Shown: positions 1 to 6,431, counted from the stretch's first letter. The stretch is 17,188 bases of DNA from Firmicutes bacterium UBA1739 (GCA_002315385.1 DCHZ01000022.1:1-17188), one strand, 5' to 3'. Notes: generated by a model from the sequence alone, not told the origin. Numbers and translations are program-made.

Positions 1-54
1 CTTAAACGAATTTTATTCCTCAAGCAAATTTATCTCCTCCGACGGAATATAGTA

Positions 55-1242
55 TTACCACTGTATTTCAAATTCCGTATCGTTTTCCCACATTTGAACC
101 ATTGCGCGTTTTTTTCTGCAGTTAACACCTGTCGTAATGGTTCCCATCCATATCATATTGAGCTCTCTCAGTCTCTGTTCATCGCCCTCATAATAAGCTG
201 AAAGCCTTTTGAGTACGTCATCACAATCACCGACATGAACTATTTCCTTATCTACTGTCTTCAGCATTTCCTCCTGAGACAAACTGCGTCTTACATTAAT
301 ATCACAGAGACTTTCACAATCCGAAAAATACTCCCATGAAGGGTTTCTGAGTTGAATGTGGTATCGTGCCTTTTTCTGATTCTCCATAATATCATATTCA
401 TCCTTAACATCCATCAGACCATCAAGAAGTGCTGCCGCTCTTCCGTGTCCATGATTTTTAGTTGCACGTTCGGCCAGCAACGGATGAATGTAGTAGTTTG
501 ACTGGAAATTCTGATACGGGGTGAAAAACACACCGTTTCTGCCGAATTCCACAAGACCGTATTCTCCTGTCGCATCGCCAATCAGGAAGGCCATACTCCA
601 GGAGTGAGGCGTTCCATCCGGATCTTTAAAAGAAAAAGTATACCAGTCATATGAATTGTTAAGGAATTCAATTGCTTCCTTTACAGTTCCGCAGTTTATT
701 CCAACCAGCGCCGGTGCACCGAGCTGACCTGCACGCGGCTTACCCGGGTTTGTTCCCGGACAGTCCATTCCGCTTTCTTCGTCACCGCATCTCATATCAA
801 GAGCCATATAAAGCCCGGCTTCGTTGATTACATCAGTTGCCTGAAACGGTGCTAACTTAAGCAGTCTTTCATCCTTATCCAAAGCTGCCAATCCTTCAGA
901 ATCGTAATTATATCCTGTTCCGGCACCAGCATAGGTAATGATAATGGTATCATACTTACCGTCGGAAATTCTGCTTAAAAACCCCGGACATGTAGAGATT
1001 TCAACATCCATTGAATGTGACATCAGAACTTCATTTTTATCGTTCTTCTTTATTGTCCCCGAGCAGCAGTTCGCGGAATAATTATCATTTCTTAAAGCCA
1101 TAGTTTCCAGAGCTTCATCAATATCCTTCACACCGGCATTTTTAAGTTCCAGCATATAATGGCCATGGTCGATAAAATGTTCATACTCCACTGATTCCGA
1201 GTCCCATTTTAATGTAACAAGTCCGTCAAATATCTTTTTCAT
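55..1242 (-). CDS. Choloylglycine hydrolase-like (linear amide C-N) Ntn hydrolase
   Basis: The 395-residue product resembles the Ntn-hydrolase family of bile salt hydrolases, penicillin acylases and acid-ceramidase-like enzymes, which cleave linear amides with an N-terminal Cys. Cys60 (in NCCSG) lies 19 residues before Asp79 (HSMDVE), exactly the Cys2-to-Asp21 spacing of bile salt hydrolases. Further family-like blocks are DVINEAGL (Asn140) and HSWSMAFLIGDATGEYGLVE (about 213-232). The nucleophile follows a 59-residue N-terminal extension, so self-cleavage would be needed to free it; no signal peptide is evident. The usual Arg two residues before the Met-Asp pair is His76 here, so classic bile-salt specificity is doubtful. 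The start is an ATG with an AGGGAGG ribosome site about 8 bases upstream. The gene stands alone, after a leader containing an intrinsic terminator. The substrate is unknown; the family call is good. Confidence 0.85.
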   Translation of the reverse strand: MKKIFDGLVTLKWDSESVEYEHFIDHGHYMLELKNAGVKDIDEALETMALRNDNYSANCCSGTIKKNDKNEVLMSHSMDVEISTCPGFLSRISDGKYDTIIITYAGAGTGYNYDSEGLAALDKDERLLKLAPFQATDVINEAGLYMALDMRCGDEESGMDCPGTNPGKPRAGQLGAPALVGINCGTVKEAIEFLNNSYDWYTFSFKDPDGTPHSWSMAFLIGDATGEYGLVEFGRNGVFFTPYQNFQSNYYIHPLLAERATKNHGHGRAAALLDGLMDVKDEYDIMENQKKARYHIQLRNPSWEYFSDCESLCDINVRRSLSQEEMLKTVDKEIVHVGDCDDVLKRLSAYYEGDEQRLRELNMIWMGTITTGVNCRKKRAMVQMWENDTEFEIQW

Positions 1243-1390
1243 TTTTCATTCCTCCCTACCGGTAAAAAATACTTTTTCATATTCAGAAATATCTCTCTTT
1301 CATGAGCATTAAAGTGCGTAATACATTTAGGTAACCTTCCCAGTATTCGAAATAACATCTCCGTCTGCCTGCTCAATTAATTATTAAAAC

Positions 1391-1417
1391 AGGGCACTGC
1401 GATTCACGCGGTGCCCT
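1391..1417 (-). terminator. Strong bidirectional intrinsic terminator hairpin
   Basis: An 11-bp stem (GGGCAC at 1392-1397 pairing with GTGCCC at 1411-1416, continued inward by GCG/CGC with one G-T pair) encloses the loop ATTCA. The plus strand continues TTATTTTTG and the minus strand GTTTTAATAATT, so it can act in both directions. On the minus strand it either ends transcripts from the VWA/DUF4357 side or sits as an attenuator in the leader of the Ntn hydrolase gene. Confidence 0.8.
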
Positions 1418-1524
1418 TATTTTTGTATTAATACTGCCGTCATCCGGTCACACATTACCCGGTATTATTAATCTCAGACACGCACACTAACCTAAAAGCC
1501 GCTAATCATCATTTGATAATATTA

Positions 1525-1553
1525 ATTATATCATAATATAAATTTCCGGTAAA
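1525..1553 (-). promoter_or_regulatory. Candidate sigma-A promoter (minus strand)
   Basis: Read on the minus strand there is a perfect -10 (TATAAT, 1525-1530), a 17-base spacer, and a -35 TTTACC (1548-1553) matching four of six consensus bases. It lies just downstream of the broken DUF4357 gene. A transcript from about position 1518 would meet the terminator at 1391-1417 after roughly 125 bases and, if it read through, reach the Ntn hydrolase start at 1242. The surroundings are AT-rich, so a chance match is possible. Confidence 0.4.
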
Positions 1554-1578
1554 CATATATCCCCGGCTATAAATTGAA

Positions 1579-2081
1579 TCATATGTTTTTCCATGTTTTT
1601 GGACCGCTTACCGTATGACCTACAACAAAGGCTGCCGCTGCAGAAGAACTTCCGAACACTGCATCCTCCGGCAGTTCATAATCCCCGGTGATGAATCCGT
1701 TTTCTTCTTACCGGCGGCCGAATTCTGCTTAACAATTCCGCTTTTCTTCGTACTGTTTCCGTCTTTTTCCTTTTTATTACCGTTCTCATGCTCATTACCA
1801 TCAGTTTTGCCTGCATTTTTTCCGTTTCTCTTTTCAAATGAACCGGATGCCGCTTCTTTTCTGCCGGGCTTCGACACAAATTCAACGATTGCCTGTGCTC
1901 CGGCATCGGGATTATGCCCATCATCATCTGCTGCCTTCGCTTCGTTCTCAGGATTCTTCTCATCTGTACCGATTGCCTGCATTCCGGTGTCCGGATTCTT
2001 CTCATCTGTACCGACTCCTGTATGACTATTCTTAAATAACCGTTCCCTATACTTACCGGCTTTCCCGATTGCCGGGTTCAA
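1579..2081 (-). pseudogene. Frameshifted DUF4357-domain gene
   Basis: The minus-strand frame from 2081 to about 1704 encodes a hydrophilic Lys/Asn/Gly/Asp-rich protein with three 14-residue repeats. In that frame it then ends in an unconvincing tail at 1620. In a neighbouring frame, open between stops at 1708-1710 and 1579-1581, the sequence reads GDYELPEDAVFGSSSAAAAF followed by VVGHTVSGPKTWKNI and a stop. This matches the characteristic SPSAAAxFVxG...W end of the DUF4357 family. The two frames join through one extra base in the T4 run at 1700-1703 (A4 on the coding strand), giving ...GKKK-NGFITGDYEL.... It is either a frameshift mutation or a homopolymer sequencing error. I prefer the TTG start at 2079-2081, which has GAGG nine bases upstream; an earlier GTG at 2100-2102 has no ribosome site. 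The known DUF4357 partner domain (often GIY-YIG) is not visible, so the 5' part may also be lost. Confidence 0.7.
1887..2012 (-). repeat. Three 42-bp tandem coding repeats
   Basis: Three consecutive 14-codon units read GTDEKNPDTGMQAI, GTDEKNPENEAKAA and DDDGHNPDAGAQAI. The first two share a nearly identical DNA block starting at 1951 and 1993, 42 bases apart. The third is diverged but keeps NPD and AQAI. The conserved residues support the minus-strand frame as the real coding frame of the DUF4357 gene. Confidence 0.8.
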
Positions 2082-2408
2082 TAATTCTATCCTCAGAATC
2101 ACTACGCCGGAGTTACGTTATATTACATCTAATTCAGGTATTCCTTTTTTATTTTCTCCGGTTTTTCACTAATCACATTATTAACCTCTTCCATTTGACA
2201 ATTCCGGTATCAGCATCAGTTGCAAAAACCACTCAAACATCTATAACGATTCTCATAGAATCAAAACTACTGTAAAGTATAGTCCTGGATGGCGGCACAG
2301 TCAGACCTTGCCGAGCTATAGAATCAAAACTACTGTACAGTATAGTCCTACAGTTTCTGATTATTTCTGCAAATTCTGACTTTTGATGCCTTAATCATTT
2401 CATAATTA
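2082..2408. other. Intergenic stretch with a short ORF and a repeat pair
   Basis: There is no full-length gene here. Near the left side a minus-strand 21-codon ORF (2129-2194, MEEVNNVISEKPEKIKKEYL then N) has a charged, protein-like composition but no convincing ribosome site. It could be a remnant of the 5' part of the broken DUF4357 gene. The 32-bp repeat pair at 2255-2349 is annotated separately. The rest, 2350-2408, is AT-rich with no structure I recognise. Confidence 0.5.
2255..2349. repeat. Two 32-bp direct repeats flanking a GC-rich 31-bp spacer
   Basis: Copies at 2255-2286 and 2318-2349 run from ATAGAATCAAAACTACTGTA to AGTATAGTCCT and differ at one base (A/C). Similarity stops abruptly at both ends. 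Each copy holds a palindromic core, which is perfect in the second (ACTGTACAGT). The spacer (2287-2317) is markedly GC-rich against AT-rich surroundings. Repeat length, spacer length and foreign-looking spacer fit a one-spacer CRISPR remnant, but there are no cas genes in the window. The 63-bp period equals six helical turns, so two operators for one regulator are an alternative. I do not recognise the repeat as a known CRISPR class. Confidence 0.55.
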
Positions 2409-3083
2409 TTAATCTCTTTTCTTATTCCGTCTCCTGTAATCCTCTTTTATAGGAGCGAAACAGTCTGTCAATGCTCTTTCAATTTCCGACTTACTGCCGG
2501 AGCTGCGAACTGCCGAAACTGTTTCTGAAAGTACTTTAAAGTTTAAAGCTGTTCCTTCGCCGTCGCAATTAAAGTTAACTGCTCTGTCAGGGTTTATTCC
2601 GAATCTTCCGGCAACCTCAATGGCATCAATATTTGCCCCCAGAAAAAGAAACTCCCAACCATGCTTTTCTTTTTCATGCTCCACCATACGCTTAACCTTA
2701 TCATAAGTATAAATGTGACTGGAATTTTCCATTCCGTCGGTGGTGATAATAAACAGAGTTTTTTCCGGTCTGTCTTCTTCCCGTGCATACTTATGAACAT
2801 TGGCAATGTGATGAATTGATCCGCCGATTGCATCCAGAAGAGCGGTGCAGCCTCTTACATAATACTGACTGTCATTCATAGGCTCAATCTTTTTTACATC
2901 TACTCTGTCATAGAGCACTTCGGTGCGGTCATCAAAAAGCACTGTGGAAATACAGGCCTCGCCCTCCTCTTTCCTCTGCTTCTCGATCATTGAATTGAAA
3001 CCACCGATGGTATCAGCCTCAAGACCTGACATCGAACCGCTTCTGTCTAAAATAAAAACCACTTCTGTTAATCCTTTACGCAT
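2409..3083 (-). CDS. von Willebrand factor A domain protein
   Basis: This 224-residue protein is essentially one VWA domain, a metal-dependent protein-interaction module. The MIDAS site is intact: DRSGSM (Asp13, Ser15, Ser17), Thr80 in GCTALLD and Asp116 in ITTDGMEN. The length is typical of stand-alone cytoplasmic VWA proteins, and there is no signal peptide or membrane segment. The C-terminus (about 200-224) is basic. The ATG has an ideal AAGGAGG ribosome site eight bases upstream. A perfect -10 (TATAAT, minus strand, 3237-3242) lies about 155 bases upstream without a good -35. In other bacteria such proteins work with AAA+ ATPases or tellurite-resistance/defence modules; no such partner is in this window, so the role is open. 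Confidence 0.9.
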   Translation of the reverse strand: MRKGLTEVVFILDRSGSMSGLEADTIGGFNSMIEKQRKEEGEACISTVLFDDRTEVLYDRVDVKKIEPMNDSQYYVRGCTALLDAIGGSIHHIANVHKYAREEDRPEKTLFIITTDGMENSSHIYTYDKVKRMVEHEKEKHGWEFLFLGANIDAIEVAGRFGINPDRAVNFNCDGEGTALNFKVLSETVSAVRSSGSKSEIERALTDCFAPIKEDYRRRNKKRD

Positions 3084-3251
3084 AATTCAGTCCTCCTTAA
3101 TCCTATCTCCGGTACAGCAATTCTATTCTGTTCGATTAAACCTGATTTCATTGTTCGGCAGCGACTCGATACAATGCAGCAAGTTTAATTCTGTTAATTT
3201 AAACCGCTTCACCGGTAATGTTTTTCTGATGGACTCATTATACTAAAAGTG

Positions 3252-3282
3252 AAATAAAAAACGGTCGCTTTACAAACGACCG
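3252..3282 (-). terminator. Intrinsic terminator of the acyltransferase gene
   Basis: On the minus strand the stem CGGTCG, a nine-base loop and CGACCG (3262-3282) is followed directly by TTTTTTATTT (3252-3261). It is a textbook terminator for minus-strand transcripts. It lies about 190 bases past the acyltransferase stop, but only about 13 bases past the stop of the alternative-frame tail ending at 3295. Confidence 0.85.
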
Positions 3283-3294
3283 AAACTGTTTTTC

Positions 3295-3485
3295 TTATTT
3301 ACCTGAGGTGCCTGAGCCGGCAGTACAGTTTGAACTTTTTCTTTTATACATCAAATTCTGTGCCATCATACCCCTAACCGTATTCCGTGCTGTAAACTGC
3401 GCCACAGTGCTTCGAAACAGGTTGACAGCTCCGGCAACCGCATTTTGTTCTGTAAATTGTACCGGTGTGCTTCTATAACAGGGGG
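3295..3485 (-). other. Out-of-frame C-terminal tail of the acyltransferase
   Basis: In the +1 frame relative to the acyltransferase, the DNA from the G5 run at 3481-3485 down to 3295 is open. It encodes two clear 20-residue repeats, YRSTPVQFTEQNAVAGAVNL and FRSTVAQFTARNTVRGMMAQ, then NLMYKRKSSNCTAGSGTSGK and TAA. The stop falls just before the terminator. The frame has no credible start of its own between an upstream TGA and an internal ATG-ATG. A single-base difference in the G5 run (C5 on the coding strand) would fuse it to the acyltransferase, giving about 477 residues. I infer a recent frameshift, a sequencing error, or length-variable slippage. Confidence 0.5.
3376..3482 (-). repeat. 60-bp imperfect tandem duplication
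   Basis: Two units begin AACCG at 3376 and 3436, exactly 60 bases (20 codons) apart, and match at roughly three quarters of positions across about 47 bases. The second unit overlaps the end of the acyltransferase gene. Protein-level conservation is best in the tail frame: RST, QFT, N, V and G are conserved, with several synonymous changes. Confidence 0.75.
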
Positions 3486-4726
3486 TATACCCGCCGCAAT
3501 GCCTCCTCCCATTGAGAATCGCTCAGTGCATGCAGCTCCTCGATAGCACCGCAGGCCTTTACTATCATGCCGGGCTTTTCGCTGCTGCAATCAAAGGCAA
3601 TTGTATCGTTGTCCCTGTACATAACCATATATATGTCGTATTGATTACTGGAACCTGTCATACTGCTAATCGGCAGGGTAAAGGAAACGGCTTCTCCCTC
3701 TTCGGTGCCGGAATATGTTACTCCTTTCCGGGAAATCGTAACCTCACCCTTCCCAACTGGTTTAAACATCGATTTCTCATCTTCATTCAATACATTTAAT
3801 TCAACATTCATTTTCAAAAGAAAACCGGCATTTTTTCTGATTTCTTCAGCCAGCTCCTGTCTCTGCGACAAAAACCATTCATCCACCCTTCCGAAAGGCA
3901 GAGTATCTTTCTCCGTTGACGGATAAAGGGCATAGGTGTCATCCATAGTGACAGAATTACCGCAATTTCCGCAAATAATGCGATTGTTACCGGTAGTAAT
4001 AAATCCTTCCCGATGACAGCAAGGACATTTATACAGGATTTTTTCTATTCCCGCCGCATTTGCTTTCTCTCCGGTATATGAATACCTGTGTTCCGCATTC
4101 CATCTGAAGTCATTATATTCAAAATGAGTCATAAATCTGTCATAAATTTCCGTTTCATCCATTTCCTTCAAATCTTCGCCCGTGAAGAGATGAAAAAAAT
4201 CAACCTCCACCGGACCACTTTTTGCTTCTTTTGAATAAAAAGGGGTGGATAAATATGCTCCTTTGGTGGATGCTAAAACAACATCAATCCGGAATTTCTT
4301 CAGGAATCCTCCCAGAGCGGGGCTTACAGGATGTGTCATACCGCAAAAAGAATGGGTTCCTTCCGGAAACAGCAGCAGACTCTTACCTTTTTTTATATAT
4401 CTTACCATCTGCACAGCAGCTTTAAAATCCGTCACGTACATTTTTTTCGAAACATGGGGATAATTCTTCAAAAAAGGTCCTATCTTCGGAGCGTAATCCA
4501 TCACGTTACCTATAACAGGAATAATGTTATCCGAAACATAGAAATAATCCGCAAAAATATTCGAAAAATTCTTAACTGCAGAATGGTCTGACAACAGAAT
4601 TATTGGTTTATCCTTCAATGCTTCTCTGTCGAAATGATATGTCACCCGGATATCCTTTTTTCTGTTATCCGAATAAACTATTGTCCGGATAATCCGGTTT
4701 ATTAAACGGTTTTTTATAGTATCCAT
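3473..4726 (-). CDS. PlsC-like acyltransferase with internal zinc ribbon
   Basis: This 417-residue product is related to 1-acyl-glycerol-3-phosphate acyltransferases, which acylate lysophospholipids at the inner membrane face. LLSDHSAVKNFSN (His48) resembles acyltransferase motif I, with the usual downstream Asp not at the standard position. LLLFPEGTHSF (about 117-127) is the FPEGTRS motif III. A zinc ribbon follows: CPCC at 234-237 and CGNCG at 252-256. The C-terminal 150 residues are a domain I do not recognise. There is no strong membrane helix, so association may be peripheral. The ribosome site is weak (AGGA about 13 bases before ATG). The reading frame probably ends early, because a repeat-bearing tail continues in another frame up to the terminator. 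The substrate is unproven; the missing standard Asp leaves activity uncertain. Confidence 0.8.
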   Translation of the reverse strand: MDTIKNRLINRIIRTIVYSDNRKKDIRVTYHFDREALKDKPIILLSDHSAVKNFSNIFADYFYVSDNIIPVIGNVMDYAPKIGPFLKNYPHVSKKMYVTDFKAAVQMVRYIKKGKSLLLFPEGTHSFCGMTHPVSPALGGFLKKFRIDVVLASTKGAYLSTPFYSKEAKSGPVEVDFFHLFTGEDLKEMDETEIYDRFMTHFEYNDFRWNAEHRYSYTGEKANAAGIEKILYKCPCCHREGFITTGNNRIICGNCGNSVTMDDTYALYPSTEKDTLPFGRVDEWFLSQRQELAEEIRKNAGFLLKMNVELNVLNEDEKSMFKPVGKGEVTISRKGVTYSGTEEGEAVSFTLPISSMTGSSNQYDIYMVMYRDNDTIAFDCSSEKPGMIVKACGAIEELHALSDSQWEEALRRVYPLL

Positions 4727-4764
4727 TTGCCAAATTCTATCCTTGTTCTTTGAATAACTGTTTA

Positions 4765-4792
4765 TTTATACGATACTTTATTCTATACTTAA
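4765..4792 (-). promoter_or_regulatory. Possible promoter of the acyltransferase gene
   Basis: On the minus strand TATAAA (4765-4770) is preceded, after 16 bases, by TTAAGT (4787-4792). The -10 matches five of six bases, the -35 only three. It lies 40-65 bases before the start codon in a gene-free AT-rich interval. Confidence 0.3.
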
Positions 4793-4892
4793 TCTTTCGA
4801 TTCTACAAGCGTCAATAATAGAGTTTATTTCCGTTCATATCCGTAAGCTGCGGCGGGATTATTCAATATAGCTGAATACTGTTTTTCAATGG

Positions 4893-5063
4893 TTACTGTT
4901 TTATTTCCGTCAACTGCATATGAATATGCGGAATTCCGTCCTCAATATATTCTTCCGATATCTGCCTGAAGCCGGCTTTTTCATACAATCCGCGCGCATA
5001 GGTCTGAGCACCGAATGCGTGGTTTATTGAAATAACATTAAAATCTATTATCAAAGGGCACAT
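4893..5063 (-). pseudogene. C-terminal remnant of an ElaA-type GNAT acetyltransferase
   Basis: A 56-codon minus-strand frame reads through FGAQTYARGLYEKAGFRQIS and then EEYIEDGIPHIHMQLTEIKQ and a stop. AQxYAxxxYEKxGF is the acetyl-CoA-binding end of GNAT enzymes, and the EDGIPHIxM ending is the signature of the ElaA family. ElaA proteins are about 150 residues, so only the last third is present. The remainder is absent because the EamA permease gene ends 22 bases upstream, which suggests a deletion or insertion joint near 5063-5085. The ATG at 5061-5063 has no good ribosome site, so I regard this as a non-functional fragment. A second, overlapping frame (4825-4941) also looks protein-like but I cannot identify it. 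Confidence 0.8.
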
Positions 5064-5085
5064 AATCCCGTTCTAAGCATTATTC

Positions 5086-5994
5086 TCATTGTTCTGTGCC
5101 GGATTTTCCGCAGAATCCCGGGTCTTTTTTTTCAGAAATGAACAGACCTGCCAGTGTCAGGATTGTCCCGATGGCTGCCATCAAGGTAATTTTCTCATGA
5201 AGAATAATAACTGATGTTATCACCGTCACCACCGGAATCATATAAATGTATATGCTGGTTTTTACCGCTCCGAGTATGCGTACGGAAAAACTCCATGTTG
5301 CAAAGCACAATGCGGAAGCTCCCAGTCCCAGGAACAGAATGTTTAACAGATTGACCGGATCCGCAAATCTTGCAACATCGAGATCTGCACGGAATATTGC
5401 CAGAAACGGAATCATAAGAATCAATCCGTACATAAATATTCTTCTGGTGCTCTGAATCGTGCTATATCCGAATCCGCTTATTCTGCTTGTAAGAATAGAG
5501 TAAAATGACCATACAATTGCGGCAAGCAGTGCCAGAATGTCTCCTCGTGGATTCAGCTCCAGCTTTGCTCCGTTAAAGCTTATCAGAAATATTCCGATAA
5601 TCGCCACCGCAAAGCCGAAAAAGAAATTTGCCTTCAGTTTTTCATCTTTTGTAACCAGATGAGTCAGTATTCCGGTAAAAAACGGCGCCACTGAAACTAT
5701 TACCCCTACATTAGAAGCCATGGTATATGTTAAAGCCATATTCTCCATCAGAAAATAAAGGCATACTCCGCACAGACCTGCAGCGGCAAAGGTCAGCTCC
5801 TGCTTTCTGTCTGTTACTTTAAGTGGTTTGGGATACACAATCAGCAATGCGGCAAATCCCAGAATAAATCTGAAAAACAGAATCTCCACCGGTTGAAACT
5901 GTTTCAGCAGTATTTTTGTAGAAATGAACGTTGTTCCCCAAATAAAAACAGTAAGCAGCGCAACTAAATGCCCTGTTGTGGATTTATGGCTCAT
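5086..5994 (-). CDS. EamA-family (DMT superfamily) inner-membrane transporter
   Basis: The product has about 302 residues and ten hydrophobic helices in two EamA repeats. These proteins export or import small metabolites such as amino acids; the substrate cannot be read from sequence. The first repeat starts VALLTVFIWGTTFISTKILL with the FRF helix after it. The second begins near GDILALLAAIVWSFYSILTS. The ATG at 5992-5994 (MSHKSTTGH) is preferred because GAGGAT lies seven bases upstream and the hydrophobic core begins right after it. The frame stays open for 42 more codons upstream, but those are translated hairpin repeat. It follows that repeat and precedes the elaA remnant. No terminator is visible behind it. 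Confidence 0.9.
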   Translation of the reverse strand: MSHKSTTGHLVALLTVFIWGTTFISTKILLKQFQPVEILFFRFILGFAALLIVYPKPLKVTDRKQELTFAAAGLCGVCLYFLMENMALTYTMASNVGVIVSVAPFFTGILTHLVTKDEKLKANFFFGFAVAIIGIFLISFNGAKLELNPRGDILALLAAIVWSFYSILTSRISGFGYSTIQSTRRIFMYGLILMIPFLAIFRADLDVARFADPVNLLNILFLGLGASALCFATWSFSVRILGAVKTSIYIYMIPVVTVITSVIILHEKITLMAAIGTILTLAGLFISEKKDPGFCGKSGTEQ

Positions 5995-6040
5995 ATTTTT
6001 ATCCTCGCTTAATATTTCCTGATTTAATGTCAATGTGTCT

Positions 6041-6121
6041 CGTGTTAACAGGGACGGTTCTTTCTGACACATTACTCCCTCTGTTTCACATGTGTCAATC
6101 AGAACCGTCCCCATCGACACG
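6041..6121. repeat. REP-like long inverted repeat (GGGACGGTTCT type)
   Basis: Arms at 6051-6070 and 6092-6111 pair at 17 of 20 positions (GGGACGGTTCT...TGACAC) around a 21-base loop, with outer CGTGT (6041-6045) and ACACG (6117-6121) also complementary. GGGACGGTTCT-type hairpins recur between genes in many Firmicutes, and similar REP sequences are linked to IS200-like RAYT transposases; this is from memory. It fills the gap between the 102-residue gene and the permease, and forms the false N-terminus of the permease frame. No transposase is nearby. The hairpin may reduce read-through, but it has no clean U-tract. Confidence 0.8.
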
Positions 6122-6122
6122 T

Positions 6123-6431
6123 TTATTTAAGCAAATCCCTGAGCAGAGACTTAATTGTTTCCTCGGTCATATCCGGAGCATAGTCATTCGGAAGACCCAG
6201 AGCGGAGGAAATAAGCTGTCTCATCATAGTCTTTTCCTTCTGTTTGGCAAGAAGATTGTAATAACCCCCTACCTCAGTAATATTCTGAGGAACCGGTATT
6301 CTCGAAGACTTAATATCTCCCTCCATTGCAATCCTTAACATAATAAGCTGCCTTAGCTTCATCATTTCCTCGGAAGTTTCCTGTTCCACAAGCTTCGCCG
6401 CCAGTTCCTGATAATCAATATTATCTGCCAT
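6123..6431 (-). CDS. Small helical protein of unknown function
   Basis: I do not recognise this 102-residue protein. It is charged and predicted largely helical by eye, with a Glu/Lys/Met-rich N-terminal helix (about 7-37), a Pro/Gly-containing break (IPVPQNITEVGGYY, about 45-58) and a helical C-terminal half ending SLLRDLLK. There is no signal peptide, membrane segment or Cys pair. The ATG has AAAGGAT about eight bases upstream. It is the last gene of the five-gene cassette, 23 bases after the first amidase-type gene, so it is probably co-transcribed. A chaperone, adaptor or immunity role is possible from position and size alone. The hairpin repeat begins directly after its stop. Confidence 0.8.
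   Translation of the reverse strand: MADNIDYQELAAKLVEQETSEEMMKLRQLIMLRIAMEGDIKSSRIPVPQNITEVGGYYNLLAKQKEKTMMRQLISSALGLPNDYAPDMTEETIKSLLRDLLK

Noticed and set aside
1262..1378. Short protein-like frames upstream of the Ntn hydrolase, such as one reading YFEYWEGYLNVLRTLMLMKE.
   Set aside because: No start codon with a ribosome site and no family I recognise; the length is within chance. It could be a remnant but I cannot support it.
1615..2025. A 136-codon plus-strand open frame rich in Phe, Ser and Pro, opposite the DUF4357 gene.
   Set aside because: Low-complexity mirror of the Lys/Asn/Gly-rich minus-strand frame, no ribosome site, and the opposite strand carries recognisable repeats and the domain end.
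3366..3590. A 74-codon minus-strand frame overlapping the acyltransferase 3' end.
   Set aside because: Shows no ribosome site and does not preserve the 20-residue repeat as well as the neighbouring frame that ends at 3295.
5995..6120. A 42-codon N-terminal extension of the EamA permease frame.
   Set aside because: It is translated hairpin repeat, lies upstream of a good ribosome site for the ATG at 5992-5994, and would precede the first membrane helix with unrelated sequence.
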